A DNA stretch of 64,000 nucleotides from Lentisphaerota bacterium (lineage in GTDB: Bacteria; Verrucomicrobiota; Lentisphaeria; Victivallales; UBA1829), in the NCBI GenBank assembly GCA_015061915.1, contig SUVR01000004.1:1-64000 (forward strand), read 5' to 3'. Below the pieces are notes generated by a model, which saw only the letters and a program-made list of their open reading frames with translations, ran no database searches and was not told the DNA's origin. Shown here in pieces: positions 43,645-53,212 of the stretch (within the stretch, counting starts at the first letter, position 1; every line of letters starts with the position of its first letter). Position numbers and translations under genes: made by a program.

Positions 43645-44985
43645 ATGGACGTTCAGGAAACTTCCGATATGAACCTGATGGAAAAGGTGGTCAGCCTTTG
43701 CAAACGCCGCGGCTTCGTTTTTCAGAGCTCTGAAATTTACGGCGGATTCAACGGATTCTGGGATTACGGTCCCTACGGCTCCATGCTCAAAAAAGCAGTG
43801 GAACAGCTCTGGTGGAACGAAATGGTCGAAACCAGAAACAACGTCGTCGGTCTGGATTCCACCATCATCTGCCATCCCCGTACCTGGAAAGCATCCGGTC
43901 ACGTGGACCGTTTCGGCGATATTATGTGCGACTGCAAAAAGTGCAAGACCCGTTTCCGTGTCGACCAGATGGAAGACCCCACCACCTGCAGCAACTGCGG
44001 TTCCAAAGATCTGACTCCCCCCCGGGAATTCAACCTGATGATGAAAACCTACGTCGGACCTGTCTTCGATGAAGAACACATTGCATACCTCCGTGCGGAA
44101 AGCTGCCAGCCCATCTTTTTGGACTTCAACCTGATCCGCATTGCGACCCGTCAGCAGCTGCCCTTCGGTATTGCTCAGGTCGGCAAGGCGTTCCGTAATG
44201 AAATCACGCCCAGAATGTTCACTTTCCGCTCCCGCGAATTCACCCAGATGGAAATGGAATTCTTCTGCGAAGATGAAGGCTCCCTCGACTGGTTTGAATA
44301 CTGGAAGGAACAGCGCTGGAAATATTACACCGAAAAACTGGGCTTCACTGAAGATGAGATCCAGTGGGCTCCCCACGACAAACTGGCGCATTACGCCAAA
44401 GCTGCGGTCGATATCGAATTCAAGTTTCCCTTCGGCTGGGGCGAACTGGAAGGCATCCACCACCGCGGAACCTGGGACCTGCAGCAGCATCAGGAATTCT
44501 CCGGTCAGAATATGGAATATCTGGATCCGGTCACCGGCAAACGCTTCCTCCCCACCGTGGTCGAAACCAGCGTGGGCTGCGACCGTACCATCCTCGCCAT
44601 CCTCTGCCACGCTTACGCAGAAGACAAGGCGCCCACTCAGAAGGAAGGCATGGAAGATGACATCCGTATCGTCCTCCGTTTCCCGCCGCGCATCGCTCCG
44701 ATCCAGGTCGGCGTGCTGCCCCTCTCCAAGAAACTGAACGACAAAGCGGCGGAAGTCCAGAAGAAGATCCAGCAGTTCTACCGCACGGAACTGGACGTCA
44801 CCGGCAACATCGGCAAGCGCTACCGCCGTCAGGACGAAATCGGAACGCCCTTCTGCGTTACGGTGGACTTCGATACGGAAAACGATGGTGCTGTCACGAT
44901 CCGCGACCGCGATACCATGGCGCAGGAACGGGTTGCCATTGATCAGCTCAAGCAGTATCTGGACAACAAGATCTACGGCTGGTAA
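43645..44985 (+). CDS. glyS: Glycyl-tRNA synthetase, dimeric (alpha2) type
   Basis: 446 residues from the chosen start. Class II synthetase of the single-chain kind: SEIYGGFNGFWDYGPYG, HPRTWKASGHVDRF, a zinc-ribbon-like insertion (CDCKKCKTRF...CSNCGS), motif 2 (FRNEITPRMFTFRSREFTQMEMEFF) and motif 3 (VETSVGCDRTILAIL). A C-terminal anticodon-binding domain follows. An alternative TTG at 43624 lies before AGAAAGGA, which is the ribosome site for ATG 43645. It is the archaeal/eukaryal-like form also found in many bacteria, not the alpha2beta2 form. Confidence 0.95.
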   Translation: MDVQETSDMNLMEKVVSLCKRRGFVFQSSEIYGGFNGFWDYGPYGSMLKKAVEQLWWNEMVETRNNVVGLDSTIICHPRTWKASGHVDRFGDIMCDCKKCKTRFRVDQMEDPTTCSNCGSKDLTPPREFNLMMKTYVGPVFDEEHIAYLRAESCQPIFLDFNLIRIATRQQLPFGIAQVGKAFRNEITPRMFTFRSREFTQMEMEFFCEDEGSLDWFEYWKEQRWKYYTEKLGFTEDEIQWAPHDKLAHYAKAAVDIEFKFPFGWGELEGIHHRGTWDLQQHQEFSGQNMEYLDPVTGKRFLPTVVETSVGCDRTILAILCHAYAEDKAPTQKEGMEDDIRIVLRFPPRIAPIQVGVLPLSKKLNDKAAEVQKKIQQFYRTELDVTGNIGKRYRRQDEIGTPFCVTVDFDTENDGAVTIRDRDTMAQERVAIDQLKQYLDNKIYGW

Positions 44986-45012
44986 GCCATCGGGAAAGGC
45001 AGCACATCTTCT

Positions 45013-45705
45013 ATGAAAAAAACTGTCCTTTACAGTTTGCTGACGATCGCTCTTGCGGCACTTCTCTCCGCCTGTATGTCGCAGGCGGAAAGGAAATTCC
45101 GCTCCATGAGTGCGGTCAGCCAGATGGAAGATGTGAAAAATATTCTCTTTGTGACAGAGGTCGCAGAAGCAAAAAAAGAACAGTGGGATGATTTCGTTAC
45201 TTTCAGCGGGAAACCGAAACCGACTGCATTTTTCTATGTGACCGACGGAAAAACCCCGAAGTGCGGTTTTTACGCTCTGGATTTCATGGATTACCCCCTG
45301 TTCAACATTCTGTCTCCGCTCATCTACCTGCCCGGTCTGGAAGGATGGAATTTTGAGAAGGTCAGCGAAAAAGAAAATACCTTCCGCCTGACCCGCCGGA
45401 AAGAAAATGAGCGCCTTGATACGATCGTTGAAATTGCGTTCGATCCCGCCGGCAGATTGCTCTCCTGTCAGATTTCCGAACAGGGCTCATCTGGTCCGCT
45501 TGTGACCCTCAAGGTCACGGAGTGGATAAAAATCAACGGCAAAGAATTTCCGGCAGCGTCCGAGAATTCTTACGACTGGCGCAAAGTCAGGTTCAAGTAC
45601 ATCGGTTGGCAGTTTAATCTCCCCGCAGATAAAGTTCAAAAACTCATTGAAGATAAGCAAAAACAATTAAATAACAAACCCGTAAAAGAACGGAGCAACA
45701 CATGA
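45013..45705 (+). CDS. Lipoprotein of unknown function
   Basis: 230 residues with a lipoprotein signal: MKKTVLYSLLTIALAALLSAC, lipobox LSAC with Cys21. The mature part is a mixed alpha/beta domain without a known family. The start follows glyS by 27 bases, and the stop overlaps the next lipoprotein by 4 bases, so the two lipoproteins are a coupled pair. Confidence 0.75.
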   Translation: MKKTVLYSLLTIALAALLSACMSQAERKFRSMSAVSQMEDVKNILFVTEVAEAKKEQWDDFVTFSGKPKPTAFFYVTDGKTPKCGFYALDFMDYPLFNILSPLIYLPGLEGWNFEKVSEKENTFRLTRRKENERLDTIVEIAFDPAGRLLSCQISEQGSSGPLVTLKVTEWIKINGKEFPAASENSYDWRKVRFKYIGWQFNLPADKVQKLIEDKQKQLNNKPVKERSNT

Positions 45706-46574
45706 AACAGTTTGTTCACGCAATTCTTTCCGCAGCGGCACTGGCAACCCTCGCCGGATGCGCCTCAAATCAGGAAGAAACTCTCTTCGCCATCGACGAT
45801 CCTGTGCGCGATGCAATCCGGGAGGATATTGCCTCCCGTATCGAACTTTACAGCACGACCGCCTCTGCCAACAAGGAATGTGTCTACAGTTCCCCGCTGG
45901 CAAAGAGCCTTTTCACCAACATTCCCGCCGTTGCCCAGCAGAAAAAATTTATGACTCTGGCTTACGATATGGAATCCCTCGACGGCAAAATGAAAGTCAG
46001 CTATCTCTTCGCTCCGGGCAGACGCATGAAGTTTGTGGTGCGTGACAACTCCGGTGCGGTCCGCTATGCCCAGATCCTCAATGGGGACAAAGCCTATTCC
46101 TCCACCGACGGGATCGAATACGCTCCCATCACGCTTGCGGAACACATCAACGAACTGCGTCTGAACTATGATATGACGATGGAATTTGCACGGAAAGCCG
46201 GTAAAGTCACCCTCGCCGACTATGAAATCAAAGCCGGTGCAAACAGCTTCCGCGAACCTGTCGAATTCAATGTGGACGATCAGCGCTGCTGGAAGTTCGA
46301 TGTGGAACTCGGCGACAAGGATTACAGCGCCCTGGTAACGGTTTTCATCTCCGCTGATGCGAAAAAACATCAGATTTCCAACAAGGTCACGCCCATTTCC
46401 GGTCTCGCAAAAAATCCGATCACGGTCAAATGCTCCCGCTTTGTGGAAGGCGATTTCGTTTTCCCCGGTTTCATCACTACGGACAGCAAGGATGCCCCCC
46501 AGATGACGCTCAAGCAGTATGCCGTGAACAAGAGCATCTCCGATCTGGAATTTGAGCCGGATATGGTCAAATAA
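45702..46574 (+). CDS. Lipoprotein of unknown function, possibly LolA/LolB-like fold
   Basis: 290 residues. Signal with lipobox LAGCA (Cys20). The mature protein has the strand-rich wording of outer-membrane lipoprotein-sorting proteins (KVSYLFAPGRRMKFVVRDNSGAVRYAQILNGDKAYS), but I cannot assign it with certainty. It is coupled to the previous lipoprotein by an ATGA overlap and followed by a strong terminator, so it ends the glyS transcript. Confidence 0.7.
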   Translation: MKQFVHAILSAAALATLAGCASNQEETLFAIDDPVRDAIREDIASRIELYSTTASANKECVYSSPLAKSLFTNIPAVAQQKKFMTLAYDMESLDGKMKVSYLFAPGRRMKFVVRDNSGAVRYAQILNGDKAYSSTDGIEYAPITLAEHINELRLNYDMTMEFARKAGKVTLADYEIKAGANSFREPVEFNVDDQRCWKFDVELGDKDYSALVTVFISADAKKHQISNKVTPISGLAKNPITVKCSRFVEGDFVFPGFITTDSKDAPQMTLKQYAVNKSISDLEFEPDMVK

Positions 46575-46598
46575 AACTGTTTCTCATCCGTCTTTACG

Positions 46599-46639
46599 CA
46601 ACACCGGTACATCAAGCGTGTCCCGGTGTTGTTTTTTTT
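46599..46639 (+). terminator. Intrinsic terminator after the lipoprotein pair
   Basis: CAACACCGG (46599-46607) pairs with CCGGTGTTG (46623-46631), followed by eight T. Confidence 0.9.
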
Positions 46640-46660
46640 CTCTGAATTCGATTTTTTCAT

Positions 46661-46689
46661 TTGCCAAATCTCAGATCCGGTATTATATT
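46661..46689 (+). promoter_or_regulatory. Predicted promoter of the UAP1-type gene
   Basis: TTGCCA (46661-46666), a 17-base spacer and TATATT (46684-46689). Confidence 0.65.
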
Positions 46690-46731
46690 TATAGTATATA
46701 AAGTCAATAATAAACAGAAAGGATTTTTTAT

Positions 46732-48147
46732 ATGGCAATCTCTGACACCCTGAAACAGTATGGTCAGCTCTCTCTCATCGCCGCCCTTGAAAAAGCGGCT
46801 CCTGCCGATAAAGCTGCAATCGAAAAACAGTTGGATGCGATCAACTGGGCGGAACTTGACCGCCTCATCAAAGAATATGTTTTCCAGAAGCCCGAAACGG
46901 CGATCCCCGATGATCTTACTCCGGCTCCCTTCTTCCCCTTCCCCGCAAACACGGACGAATTGAAAGCCCGCTATGCGGAAGCGGAAAAAGTCGGGAACGA
47001 ACTGCTGGCACAGGGAAAAGTCGCCGCACTCATCGTTGCCGGCGGACAGGGTACCCGTCTCGGTTTTGACGGTCCGAAAGGAACCTATCCCATCACTCCG
47101 GTCCTCAAAAAGACTCTTTTCCAGTATTTTGCGGAAAGTCTTGCCCGTGCCGGAGAAAAAGCCGGAAAGCCCATCAACTGGTACATCATGACCAGCGAAC
47201 TCAATGACAAGCCCACCCGCGACTTTTTCGCCGCTAACAACTACTTCGGTCTGAATCCCGAAAATATTATGTTCTTCACGCAGGGTATGATGCCGGCAAT
47301 CGCATATAACGGACAGCTCCTTCTCGGCGGTAAGGACACCCTTGCACTCGCCCCCAACGGACACGGCGGCACCCTGCTGGCACTCCGCAAGTCCGGCGCT
47401 CTTGATCAGATGAAAGCGAACGGTGTGGAATACATCTCCTACTTCCAGGTGGATAACCCCCTCGTTCCGGTGGTCGATCCGCTTTTCATCGGGCTTCATC
47501 ATCTGGAAGGATCGGAAATCAGCGCGCGTATGCTGCCCAAGACCAATCCCTACGAAAAACTCGGCAACTTCTGCATCACCGGCGGCAGACTTCAGATCAT
47601 CGAATACAGCGATATGCCTGCGGAACTGGCGGAACGCAGAAAAGCCGACGGCACGCTGGACTTCCTCGCAGGCAGCCCGGCGATCCACGTCATCAGCCGC
47701 GAATTCATCGAACGCCTGACCTGCGACGGTCAGCTGCATATGCCCTGGCACCGCGCCGACAAAAAAGTCGCATACATCAATGAAAACGGCGATCTTGTCA
47801 AGCCGGATGAAACCAATGCCGTCAAGCTGGAATCCTTCATCTTTGACGCCCTTCCCCTGGCGGAAAAAACAATGGTTCTGGAAGGCTGCCGCGAAGAACT
47901 TTTCGCTCCCACAAAAAATGCTACCGGCGTGGACTCTGCTGAATCCTGCCGGGCAATGCTCGTGGCACGGGATGCAAGAAGAATGGAACTCGCCGGAATC
48001 AAGATCCCCCGCAAAGCAGACGGCTCCCCGGACTGCATTGTGGAGCTTTCTCCCCGGTCCGTTTTTGACGATGCCGATGCCATCGAATTCTTCAAGAACA
48101 ACTCCGTGACCATCGCTCCCGGCGAAGTGAAAGCGTTTGGAAAATGA
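46732..48147 (+). CDS. UDP-N-acetylhexosamine pyrophosphorylase, eukaryotic (UAP1) type
   Basis: 471 residues. Makes UDP-GlcNAc or UDP-GalNAc from UTP and the sugar 1-phosphate. The UTP loop reads LIVAGGQGTRLGFDGPKGTYPI, followed by WYIMTSELNDKPTRDFF, GKDTLALAPNGHGG, YFQVDNPLVPVVDP and EYSDMP. This is the UDPGP/UAP1 family of eukaryotes and some bacteria, not the left-handed-helix GlmU that most bacteria use. UDP-glucose pyrophosphorylase is less likely given the length and motifs. AGAAAGGA precedes the start; the next gene overlaps by 4 bases. Confidence 0.9.
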   Translation: MAISDTLKQYGQLSLIAALEKAAPADKAAIEKQLDAINWAELDRLIKEYVFQKPETAIPDDLTPAPFFPFPANTDELKARYAEAEKVGNELLAQGKVAALIVAGGQGTRLGFDGPKGTYPITPVLKKTLFQYFAESLARAGEKAGKPINWYIMTSELNDKPTRDFFAANNYFGLNPENIMFFTQGMMPAIAYNGQLLLGGKDTLALAPNGHGGTLLALRKSGALDQMKANGVEYISYFQVDNPLVPVVDPLFIGLHHLEGSEISARMLPKTNPYEKLGNFCITGGRLQIIEYSDMPAELAERRKADGTLDFLAGSPAIHVISREFIERLTCDGQLHMPWHRADKKVAYINENGDLVKPDETNAVKLESFIFDALPLAEKTMVLEGCREELFAPTKNATGVDSAESCRAMLVARDARRMELAGIKIPRKADGSPDCIVELSPRSVFDDADAIEFFKNNSVTIAPGEVKAFGK

Positions 48148-48470
48148 TACGCGCCATCTCCATTGAAAAGGATGACATCCTGAACGATCCGGAAGATGCA
48201 GCAAAGATCCTTTCCCGTGCATTAAAGCGGAAGATCCCCATGCGTTTTATGGGGATCCACGCTCCCGCTGAAGCGCCGGCGCTGCTGATCCTGCTGGAAA
48301 AATGTGAAGAGAGTTCCCCCTGCGAATTCGTTTTCTCTCCCCTTGAGGCAGACTCCGGAGAGGAGATCATTGCGGCGGCGACACACCGGCATCAGGCTGG
48401 ATATTGCACGCTCGCTACATTCCGGATCGAGGATTCGACCTGGGGACTTTTCGCAAGAAAATGCGGGTGA
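48144..48470 (+). CDS. Small hypothetical protein
   Basis: 108 residues, soluble, no signal or membrane helix. Composition is mixed alpha/beta with two cysteines in the second half. I recognise no domain. It overlaps the UAP1-type gene by 4 bases (ATGA), which shows translational coupling, and the YraN-type gene starts 2 bases after its stop. A link to nucleotide-sugar metabolism is only suggested by position. Confidence 0.6.
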   Translation: MIRAISIEKDDILNDPEDAAKILSRALKRKIPMRFMGIHAPAEAPALLILLEKCEESSPCEFVFSPLEADSGEEIIAAATHRHQAGYCTLATFRIEDSTWGLFARKCG

Positions 48471-48472
48471 AT

Positions 48473-48916
48473 ATGGATTTCCGCCGTCTCAGAAGCTGGA
48501 CTAAAAAACTGGGAAGACGCGGAGAAAATGCCGCTGTCGCCCTTCTGAAGACAGAAGGTTTTTCCATCCTCTCAAGAAACTGCCGGATCGGGAATGCAGG
48601 AGAACTGGACATCGTTGCCAGGGATGGAACGACCATCGTTTTTGTGGAAGTCAAAACACGCTATCAGAAAAATCCGGATTACACCCCGGCGCCGGTCGAT
48701 AACCTGAAGCTGCATCAGATCAAACGTATCCGCAGAGGAGCAACAGCGTATATGCGTGCCCTGGAAGATCCTCCGTTCCAGATCCGTTTCGATCTGATCG
48801 AAGTCCTGGCGGGCAGATTTTTCATTCACTCTCTGAACCACCGCAAAGCATTTATCCCCTCAAGGGATCTGCGCAGAAACAAAAGGGAATTCCCATGCCC
48901 GCCAAAGTTCTTCTAA
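48473..48916 (+). CDS. YraN / UPF0102 family nuclease-like protein
   Basis: 147 residues. The core GRRGENAAVALLKTEGFSILSRN...GELDIVARDG...IVFVEVKTR matches UPF0102, which has a Holliday-junction-resolvase-like (restriction endonuclease) fold: the acidic residues of GELDIV and the E-V-K of FVEVKTR form the expected active site. Activity is not proven for the family. Upstream starts at 48404 and 48461 overlap the previous gene; ATG 48473 after GGGTGA gives the compact product. Its last 22 bases overlap the kinase gene. Confidence 0.85.
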   Translation: MDFRRLRSWTKKLGRRGENAAVALLKTEGFSILSRNCRIGNAGELDIVARDGTTIVFVEVKTRYQKNPDYTPAPVDNLKLHQIKRIRRGATAYMRALEDPPFQIRFDLIEVLAGRFFIHSLNHRKAFIPSRDLRRNKREFPCPPKFF

Positions 48917-50406
48917 CTGCATTGAAAGGTCCTCTCGAAGGAACAAAATACCGGTTCGACGAACCGATGCTCTGTATGGTCGGAAGATCCGAAAGCTGTA
49001 TGCTGCGCCTCATTGACGAAGCAGGTGACGGCGTTTCGCGCCACCATTGTCTGCTGGACATCAAGCCGCCAAAGGCGTCGATCTGTGATCTGGGCAGCCG
49101 GAACGGTACGTTTCTCAATCGGGAAAAACTCCCCCAGTCCCAGACAAGGGAACTGGCTACAGGCAACATTATCCGCATCGGATACAATGCATTTGAAATC
49201 ACGTTGATTCCCGCACGGAAATGCCGGATCTGCGGCGGGGAAATGCCGGATTTGCCGCCCGGATCCGGATCCCGCACCAGCAGACTGGTCTGTGACAACT
49301 GTATCCGGGGCGGAAAAGAAAACTATGCGGCGCCCGCTGCAAAAACAGTCCTCTTTCAAACCTGCTCTGTTTGCGGGCAGAGAATTGCCAGCAGTAAGGA
49401 AAGCGGTCAAGTCTGGCATGAAGACTGCAATTCTTTCATCTGTGCAGACTGTCTCAACAATCATGATGATATGAACAAAACCTTCCGTATGCCGGAAATG
49501 GAAATCCGCCGGGGGCAGAACGTTTTGCAGATCAAGAATTACCGGGTGATCAAACTGATCGGACGCGGCGGACTCGGCGCAGTCTACCTCGCCGAAAACA
49601 TCAATACACTGGAACGGGTCGCCCTCAAAATCCTGCTGCCGGAGATCGCCGTGCAGGATCAATGCCGGGATGATTTTATGCGGGAAGCCGAAAACCTCCG
49701 CGGTCTCAAGCACCCGAATATTGTGGAACTCAAGGACTGCGATTACACCGGCGGTGCCCTGTTCCTGGCGCTGGATTACTGTCCCGAAGGTTCCCTCCGC
49801 GAATATATGATCCGGACCGGCATGACCTTGAAACTCAACACCGCACTTGACCTGACCTGTCAGATCCTGGACGGGCTGGAATATGCGCACAATGTCCAGA
49901 TGGAACAGATGTCCCTGCTGGATGCACAGATGTATATGGTCAACGGTCTCGTCCATCGGGACATCAAGCCCGCCAACATCTTCCTGACCCGGCAGGCAGA
50001 CGGCAGCCTCGCCGCAAAAATCTCGGATTTCGGCTTGGCAAAGGCATTTGATATGGCGGGGATCAGCGGCTGTACCCGCACCGGCGATTTCTCCGGGACA
50101 CTCGGTTTCATCCCAAAACAGCAGTACCTCAATTATAAATATGTCAAGCCGGAAGTGGATGTGTGGGCTACTGCGGCGACCCTTTACTATATGCTCACCG
50201 GAAAAACACCACGGAATTTTTCCAACCCCACCGACATCAACCGGATCTTTGAAAATCCACCCTCTCCGCTTTGGGATTACAATCCTTATGTGCCGAAAGT
50301 GATCGCAAGCGTGATCGATGCCGCACTGGATGACCGGCAGACGTTCCGCTTCAAATCTGCGGATCAGCTGAAATTTGCACTGCAGGAAGCAAGAAATAAA
50401 ATCTGA
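48895..50406 (+). CDS. FHA - zinc ribbon - Ser/Thr kinase fusion protein
   Basis: 503 residues, no membrane helix. An FHA domain comes first (about 25-100: CMVGRSESC, DGVSRHHCLLD, DLGSRNGTF). Two CxxC zinc-binding sets follow (about 108-195: CRICGG...CDNC; CSVCGQ...CADC). The kinase domain is at about 212-475, with GRGGLGAVYLAE, VALKIL, HRDIKPANIF and DFGLAKAF. The usual APE is replaced by PKQQ, but all catalytic residues are present. FHA binds phosphothreonine, so the protein may read as well as write the signal. The start lies within YraN. Confidence 0.9.
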   Translation: MPAKVLLTALKGPLEGTKYRFDEPMLCMVGRSESCMLRLIDEAGDGVSRHHCLLDIKPPKASICDLGSRNGTFLNREKLPQSQTRELATGNIIRIGYNAFEITLIPARKCRICGGEMPDLPPGSGSRTSRLVCDNCIRGGKENYAAPAAKTVLFQTCSVCGQRIASSKESGQVWHEDCNSFICADCLNNHDDMNKTFRMPEMEIRRGQNVLQIKNYRVIKLIGRGGLGAVYLAENINTLERVALKILLPEIAVQDQCRDDFMREAENLRGLKHPNIVELKDCDYTGGALFLALDYCPEGSLREYMIRTGMTLKLNTALDLTCQILDGLEYAHNVQMEQMSLLDAQMYMVNGLVHRDIKPANIFLTRQADGSLAAKISDFGLAKAFDMAGISGCTRTGDFSGTLGFIPKQQYLNYKYVKPEVDVWATAATLYYMLTGKTPRNFSNPTDINRIFENPPSPLWDYNPYVPKVIASVIDAALDDRQTFRFKSADQLKFALQEARNKI

Positions 50407-50407
50407 T

Positions 50408-51487
50408 TTATTTCAGAACAAGAAATTGATGCAGATAATTCAGGGCATCCGCTTCTGACAGCGTCGCCACTGTCCTGCCCTGTTCAAAAATCATAACCCT
50501 GCCGTCTCCGGTTCCCGCAAGACCGATATCCGCATCTTTCGCTTCGCCGGGTCCGTTTACAACGCACCCCATCACAGCGATTTTCCGGACTTCACGCAGG
50601 CTCCCGCTGCTTTTCAGTTCCGCAACCAGACGCTCCACTTTCTCTGTCATGCCAAAAAGGTCATAAGCCGTTCGGGCGCAGGTGGGACAGGACACGATCT
50701 CCGGCTTGGCATCCCGCAGCCCGATCGCCTCCAGAAGGGCGATTCCCGCCCGGACTTCTTCACAGGGATCTGCTGTCAGGCTGACCCGGATCGTATCGCC
50801 GACTCCACTCAGCAGCAGCGTACCAATCCCGGCAGCAGACTTGATGATCCCGCGGTACGGCGTCCCTGCCTCCGTCACACCAACGTGCAGCGGATAATCA
50901 CTCTGACCGGAGAACAGCATATACGCCGCCACCGTCACGGGAACACTGCTGGCTTTCAGCGAGACCGCTATATCATGAAATCCGCACGCCTCCAGACGGG
51001 CAACTTCCCCCTTCGCCGCTTCGCAAAGGGAAAATGCCAGCGCCCGTTCCGGATCGCCGAATTCTGCAAGAGAGCGTTCGTATAACCCCGCAGGAAGACT
51101 GCCCGCATTGACTCCGACACGGATCGGGATCCCCGCATTGCCAGCCGCCTCCGCCACCTCCTGCACTTTCCGGTCACTGCCGATATTTCCGGGATTGATC
51201 CGCACCGCATGGATCCCTGCCGCAATGGAACGCAGCGCAAGATCGTGGTTGAAATGAATATCCGCAACCAGCGGGACCGGGCTCGCCGGAACGATCTCTT
51301 TCAACGCCTCGGCAGAAGCCACATCCGGCACGGCAAGGCGTACGATATCGCAACCGCAGGTGGCAAGGGCACGGATCTGCGCCAAAGTCTGCGCCGCATC
51401 TTTCGTGGGTGTATTGGTCATGGACTGCACGGAAACGGGCGCACCATCTCCGATCGCCACCTGCCCTACCTGGATCCGGCGACTCAT
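50408..51487 (-). CDS. ispG: 4-hydroxy-3-methylbut-2-en-1-yl diphosphate synthase
   Basis: 359 residues; penultimate step of the MEP isoprenoid pathway, a [4Fe-4S] enzyme. VGDGAPVSVQSMTNT-like N-terminus (here IGDGAPVSVQSMTNTPT), VADIHFNHDLA, RINPGNIG, and the cluster cysteines in SCPTCARTAYD and GCVVNGPGEA. It lacks the large insert domain of chlamydial and plant IspG. It overlaps rseP by 4 bases and ends one base from the convergent kinase gene, with no room for a separate terminator. Confidence 0.95.
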   Translation of the reverse strand: MSRRIQVGQVAIGDGAPVSVQSMTNTPTKDAAQTLAQIRALATCGCDIVRLAVPDVASAEALKEIVPASPVPLVADIHFNHDLALRSIAAGIHAVRINPGNIGSDRKVQEVAEAAGNAGIPIRVGVNAGSLPAGLYERSLAEFGDPERALAFSLCEAAKGEVARLEACGFHDIAVSLKASSVPVTVAAYMLFSGQSDYPLHVGVTEAGTPYRGIIKSAAGIGTLLLSGVGDTIRVSLTADPCEEVRAGIALLEAIGLRDAKPEIVSCPTCARTAYDLFGMTEKVERLVAELKSSGSLREVRKIAVMGCVVNGPGEAKDADIGLAGTGDGRVMIFEQGRTVATLSEADALNYLHQFLVLK

Positions 51488-53199
51488 TTTACTGTTTCCT
51501 TCCCCGGATCCGGCATCGCACGCATCTGCGGAATCTCTTTCTTTTCAACAGGTTTTGCTTTTTCTTCCTGCTCCATATTCTGTTCATCAATGATCTTGCC
51601 CGGCTGTTCCGCTTCAACCGGAAGAAGCCGTTTGATGTCGAAAATCGTTACAAAGATCATAAATCCGATCAGGATCACCACAAAGACGATCGTCAAGGGC
51701 TGCAGCACTTTGGCAGAGATCGGTCTGCGGAAAATCATCTCCAGACAGGCAAGCATAATGTGACCGCCATCCAGTACCGGCAGGGGCAGCAGGTTGAACA
51801 ACGCCAGACTGAAGGAGATCAGAACCACCAGATTCAGTCCCACGATCAGAGATCCTTTATAAACCGAAAGATACAGGGTCTGCCCGATCCCCACCGGTCC
51901 GCTGAAATGCTGGGGTCCGAGGGTGGTGTAGCCGCTGTCAAGACCGAGTTTTCTGCCGATCCCGGCACCGACGCTCCGCAGGGAACGCCAGGTGAGGTCC
52001 AGCACATTTGCAAGCTGTTCAAAAGGAGTAGGATAGGAAAGGAACCGGAACTGAACGCCGATCTGGTTCCGCGGCACAGATACCAGCGGCACAGTCAGCG
52101 TTTCTCCGCCGCGCTGCAGCGTCACCGTAAACGGCTTTTCACCCAACGCCTGAACACCATTGATAAACGCAGCCGTAGTCGTCAATTCTTCTCCATTCAG
52201 CGCAAGAATACGGTCGCCCGGTTTCACGACTTTTTCCGCCGGAAGGCCGGGAATCAGTTTCGATACAAGCAGTTCGCCGTTCGCTGAAAAAGTTATCCCG
52301 CAAAGATGACCTTCTCCTTTTTCCGGATGGACCGTCACCTGACCGGTGGTCCCGTCTTCCCGTCGATAATCCATAAGAAGCGGTCTACCATTGGCTGCCA
52401 TGACCTGCAGAACGAACTCATCCAACCCGACTTCCTGACCATTCAGTTTCAAGATCCGGTCGCCCGCTTTCAACCCGGCTTTCTCAGCAGCTGAACCTTC
52501 CTGCGGAACGATCGTGACCGGGATCACCACTTCAAAGAAAGGATACGGCGCATTGACGTTCGGCGCCTTCTGACGGTTCACTTCCGGCTGATAAGAGATC
52601 TTCTTCACCGATCCATCCGGCTTGCGAACGGTCAACACCACATCGCCGACTGTCAGCATAATATCTTTGGCGAAATCACTCCAGGTGCCATTGATCTTTT
52701 TCCCGTTCAGCTCATAGATCACATCACCGGGACGGAGTCCGGCATTGTATTCCGGCTTATCCACCTGCACGGTCTTCACCTTGAATTCCTGTACCTTCGG
52801 TGTGCTTTGAGGCAGACCGAAAATCCAGATCACGCACCCCAGTAGAAGTGCAAAAAGAACATTGAAAAACGGTCCGGAAAAGGCGGTCACGATCCGTTTC
52901 CACGGAGCGGCTTTCGGCAGTTTGTTGCCGTTTTCATCCTCCGCTTCGCCGGTGGCATCGATCTGCGGCAGGTCCACATAACCGCCCACCGGAATACAGC
53001 CGATCCGATATTCCACGCCATTGATTTTCTTTGACCAGACCTTCTTGAATCCGATTGAGAATGCGATCACGTGCAAACCGCACATCCGCGCTGCAAGGAA
53101 ATGCCCCAATTCATGCACAAAAACGCAAAGACCGAAAAAGATGATCATAAACAACGCGGATCCGATCACGGTCAAAATCTGCCCGACAACTTCCAACAT
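51484..53199 (-). CDS. rseP: RseP-type site-2 intramembrane protease
   Basis: 571 residues. Zinc motif HELGH at 29-33 in the first helix, the NPDG-like LLPLPVLDGGHIML near the C-terminus, and two PDZ domains in the middle loop (GLRPGDVIYELNG; GLKAGDRILKLNG), with a third partial repeat (VKPGDRILALNGEEL). RseP cuts transmembrane anti-sigma factors and signal peptides. It is longer than the E. coli enzyme (450), by an extra PDZ-like unit and a Lys/Glu-rich tail. Its neighbours dxr and ispG form a common bacterial cluster. Confidence 0.94.
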   Translation of the reverse strand: MLEVVGQILTVIGSALFMIIFFGLCVFVHELGHFLAARMCGLHVIAFSIGFKKVWSKKINGVEYRIGCIPVGGYVDLPQIDATGEAEDENGNKLPKAAPWKRIVTAFSGPFFNVLFALLLGCVIWIFGLPQSTPKVQEFKVKTVQVDKPEYNAGLRPGDVIYELNGKKINGTWSDFAKDIMLTVGDVVLTVRKPDGSVKKISYQPEVNRQKAPNVNAPYPFFEVVIPVTIVPQEGSAAEKAGLKAGDRILKLNGQEVGLDEFVLQVMAANGRPLLMDYRREDGTTGQVTVHPEKGEGHLCGITFSANGELLVSKLIPGLPAEKVVKPGDRILALNGEELTTTAAFINGVQALGEKPFTVTLQRGGETLTVPLVSVPRNQIGVQFRFLSYPTPFEQLANVLDLTWRSLRSVGAGIGRKLGLDSGYTTLGPQHFSGPVGIGQTLYLSVYKGSLIVGLNLVVLISFSLALFNLLPLPVLDGGHIMLACLEMIFRRPISAKVLQPLTIVFVVILIGFMIFVTIFDIKRLLPVEAEQPGKIIDEQNMEQEEKAKPVEKKEIPQMRAMPDPGKETVK

Positions 53200-53212
53200 T
53201 TTTCAATTCTCC

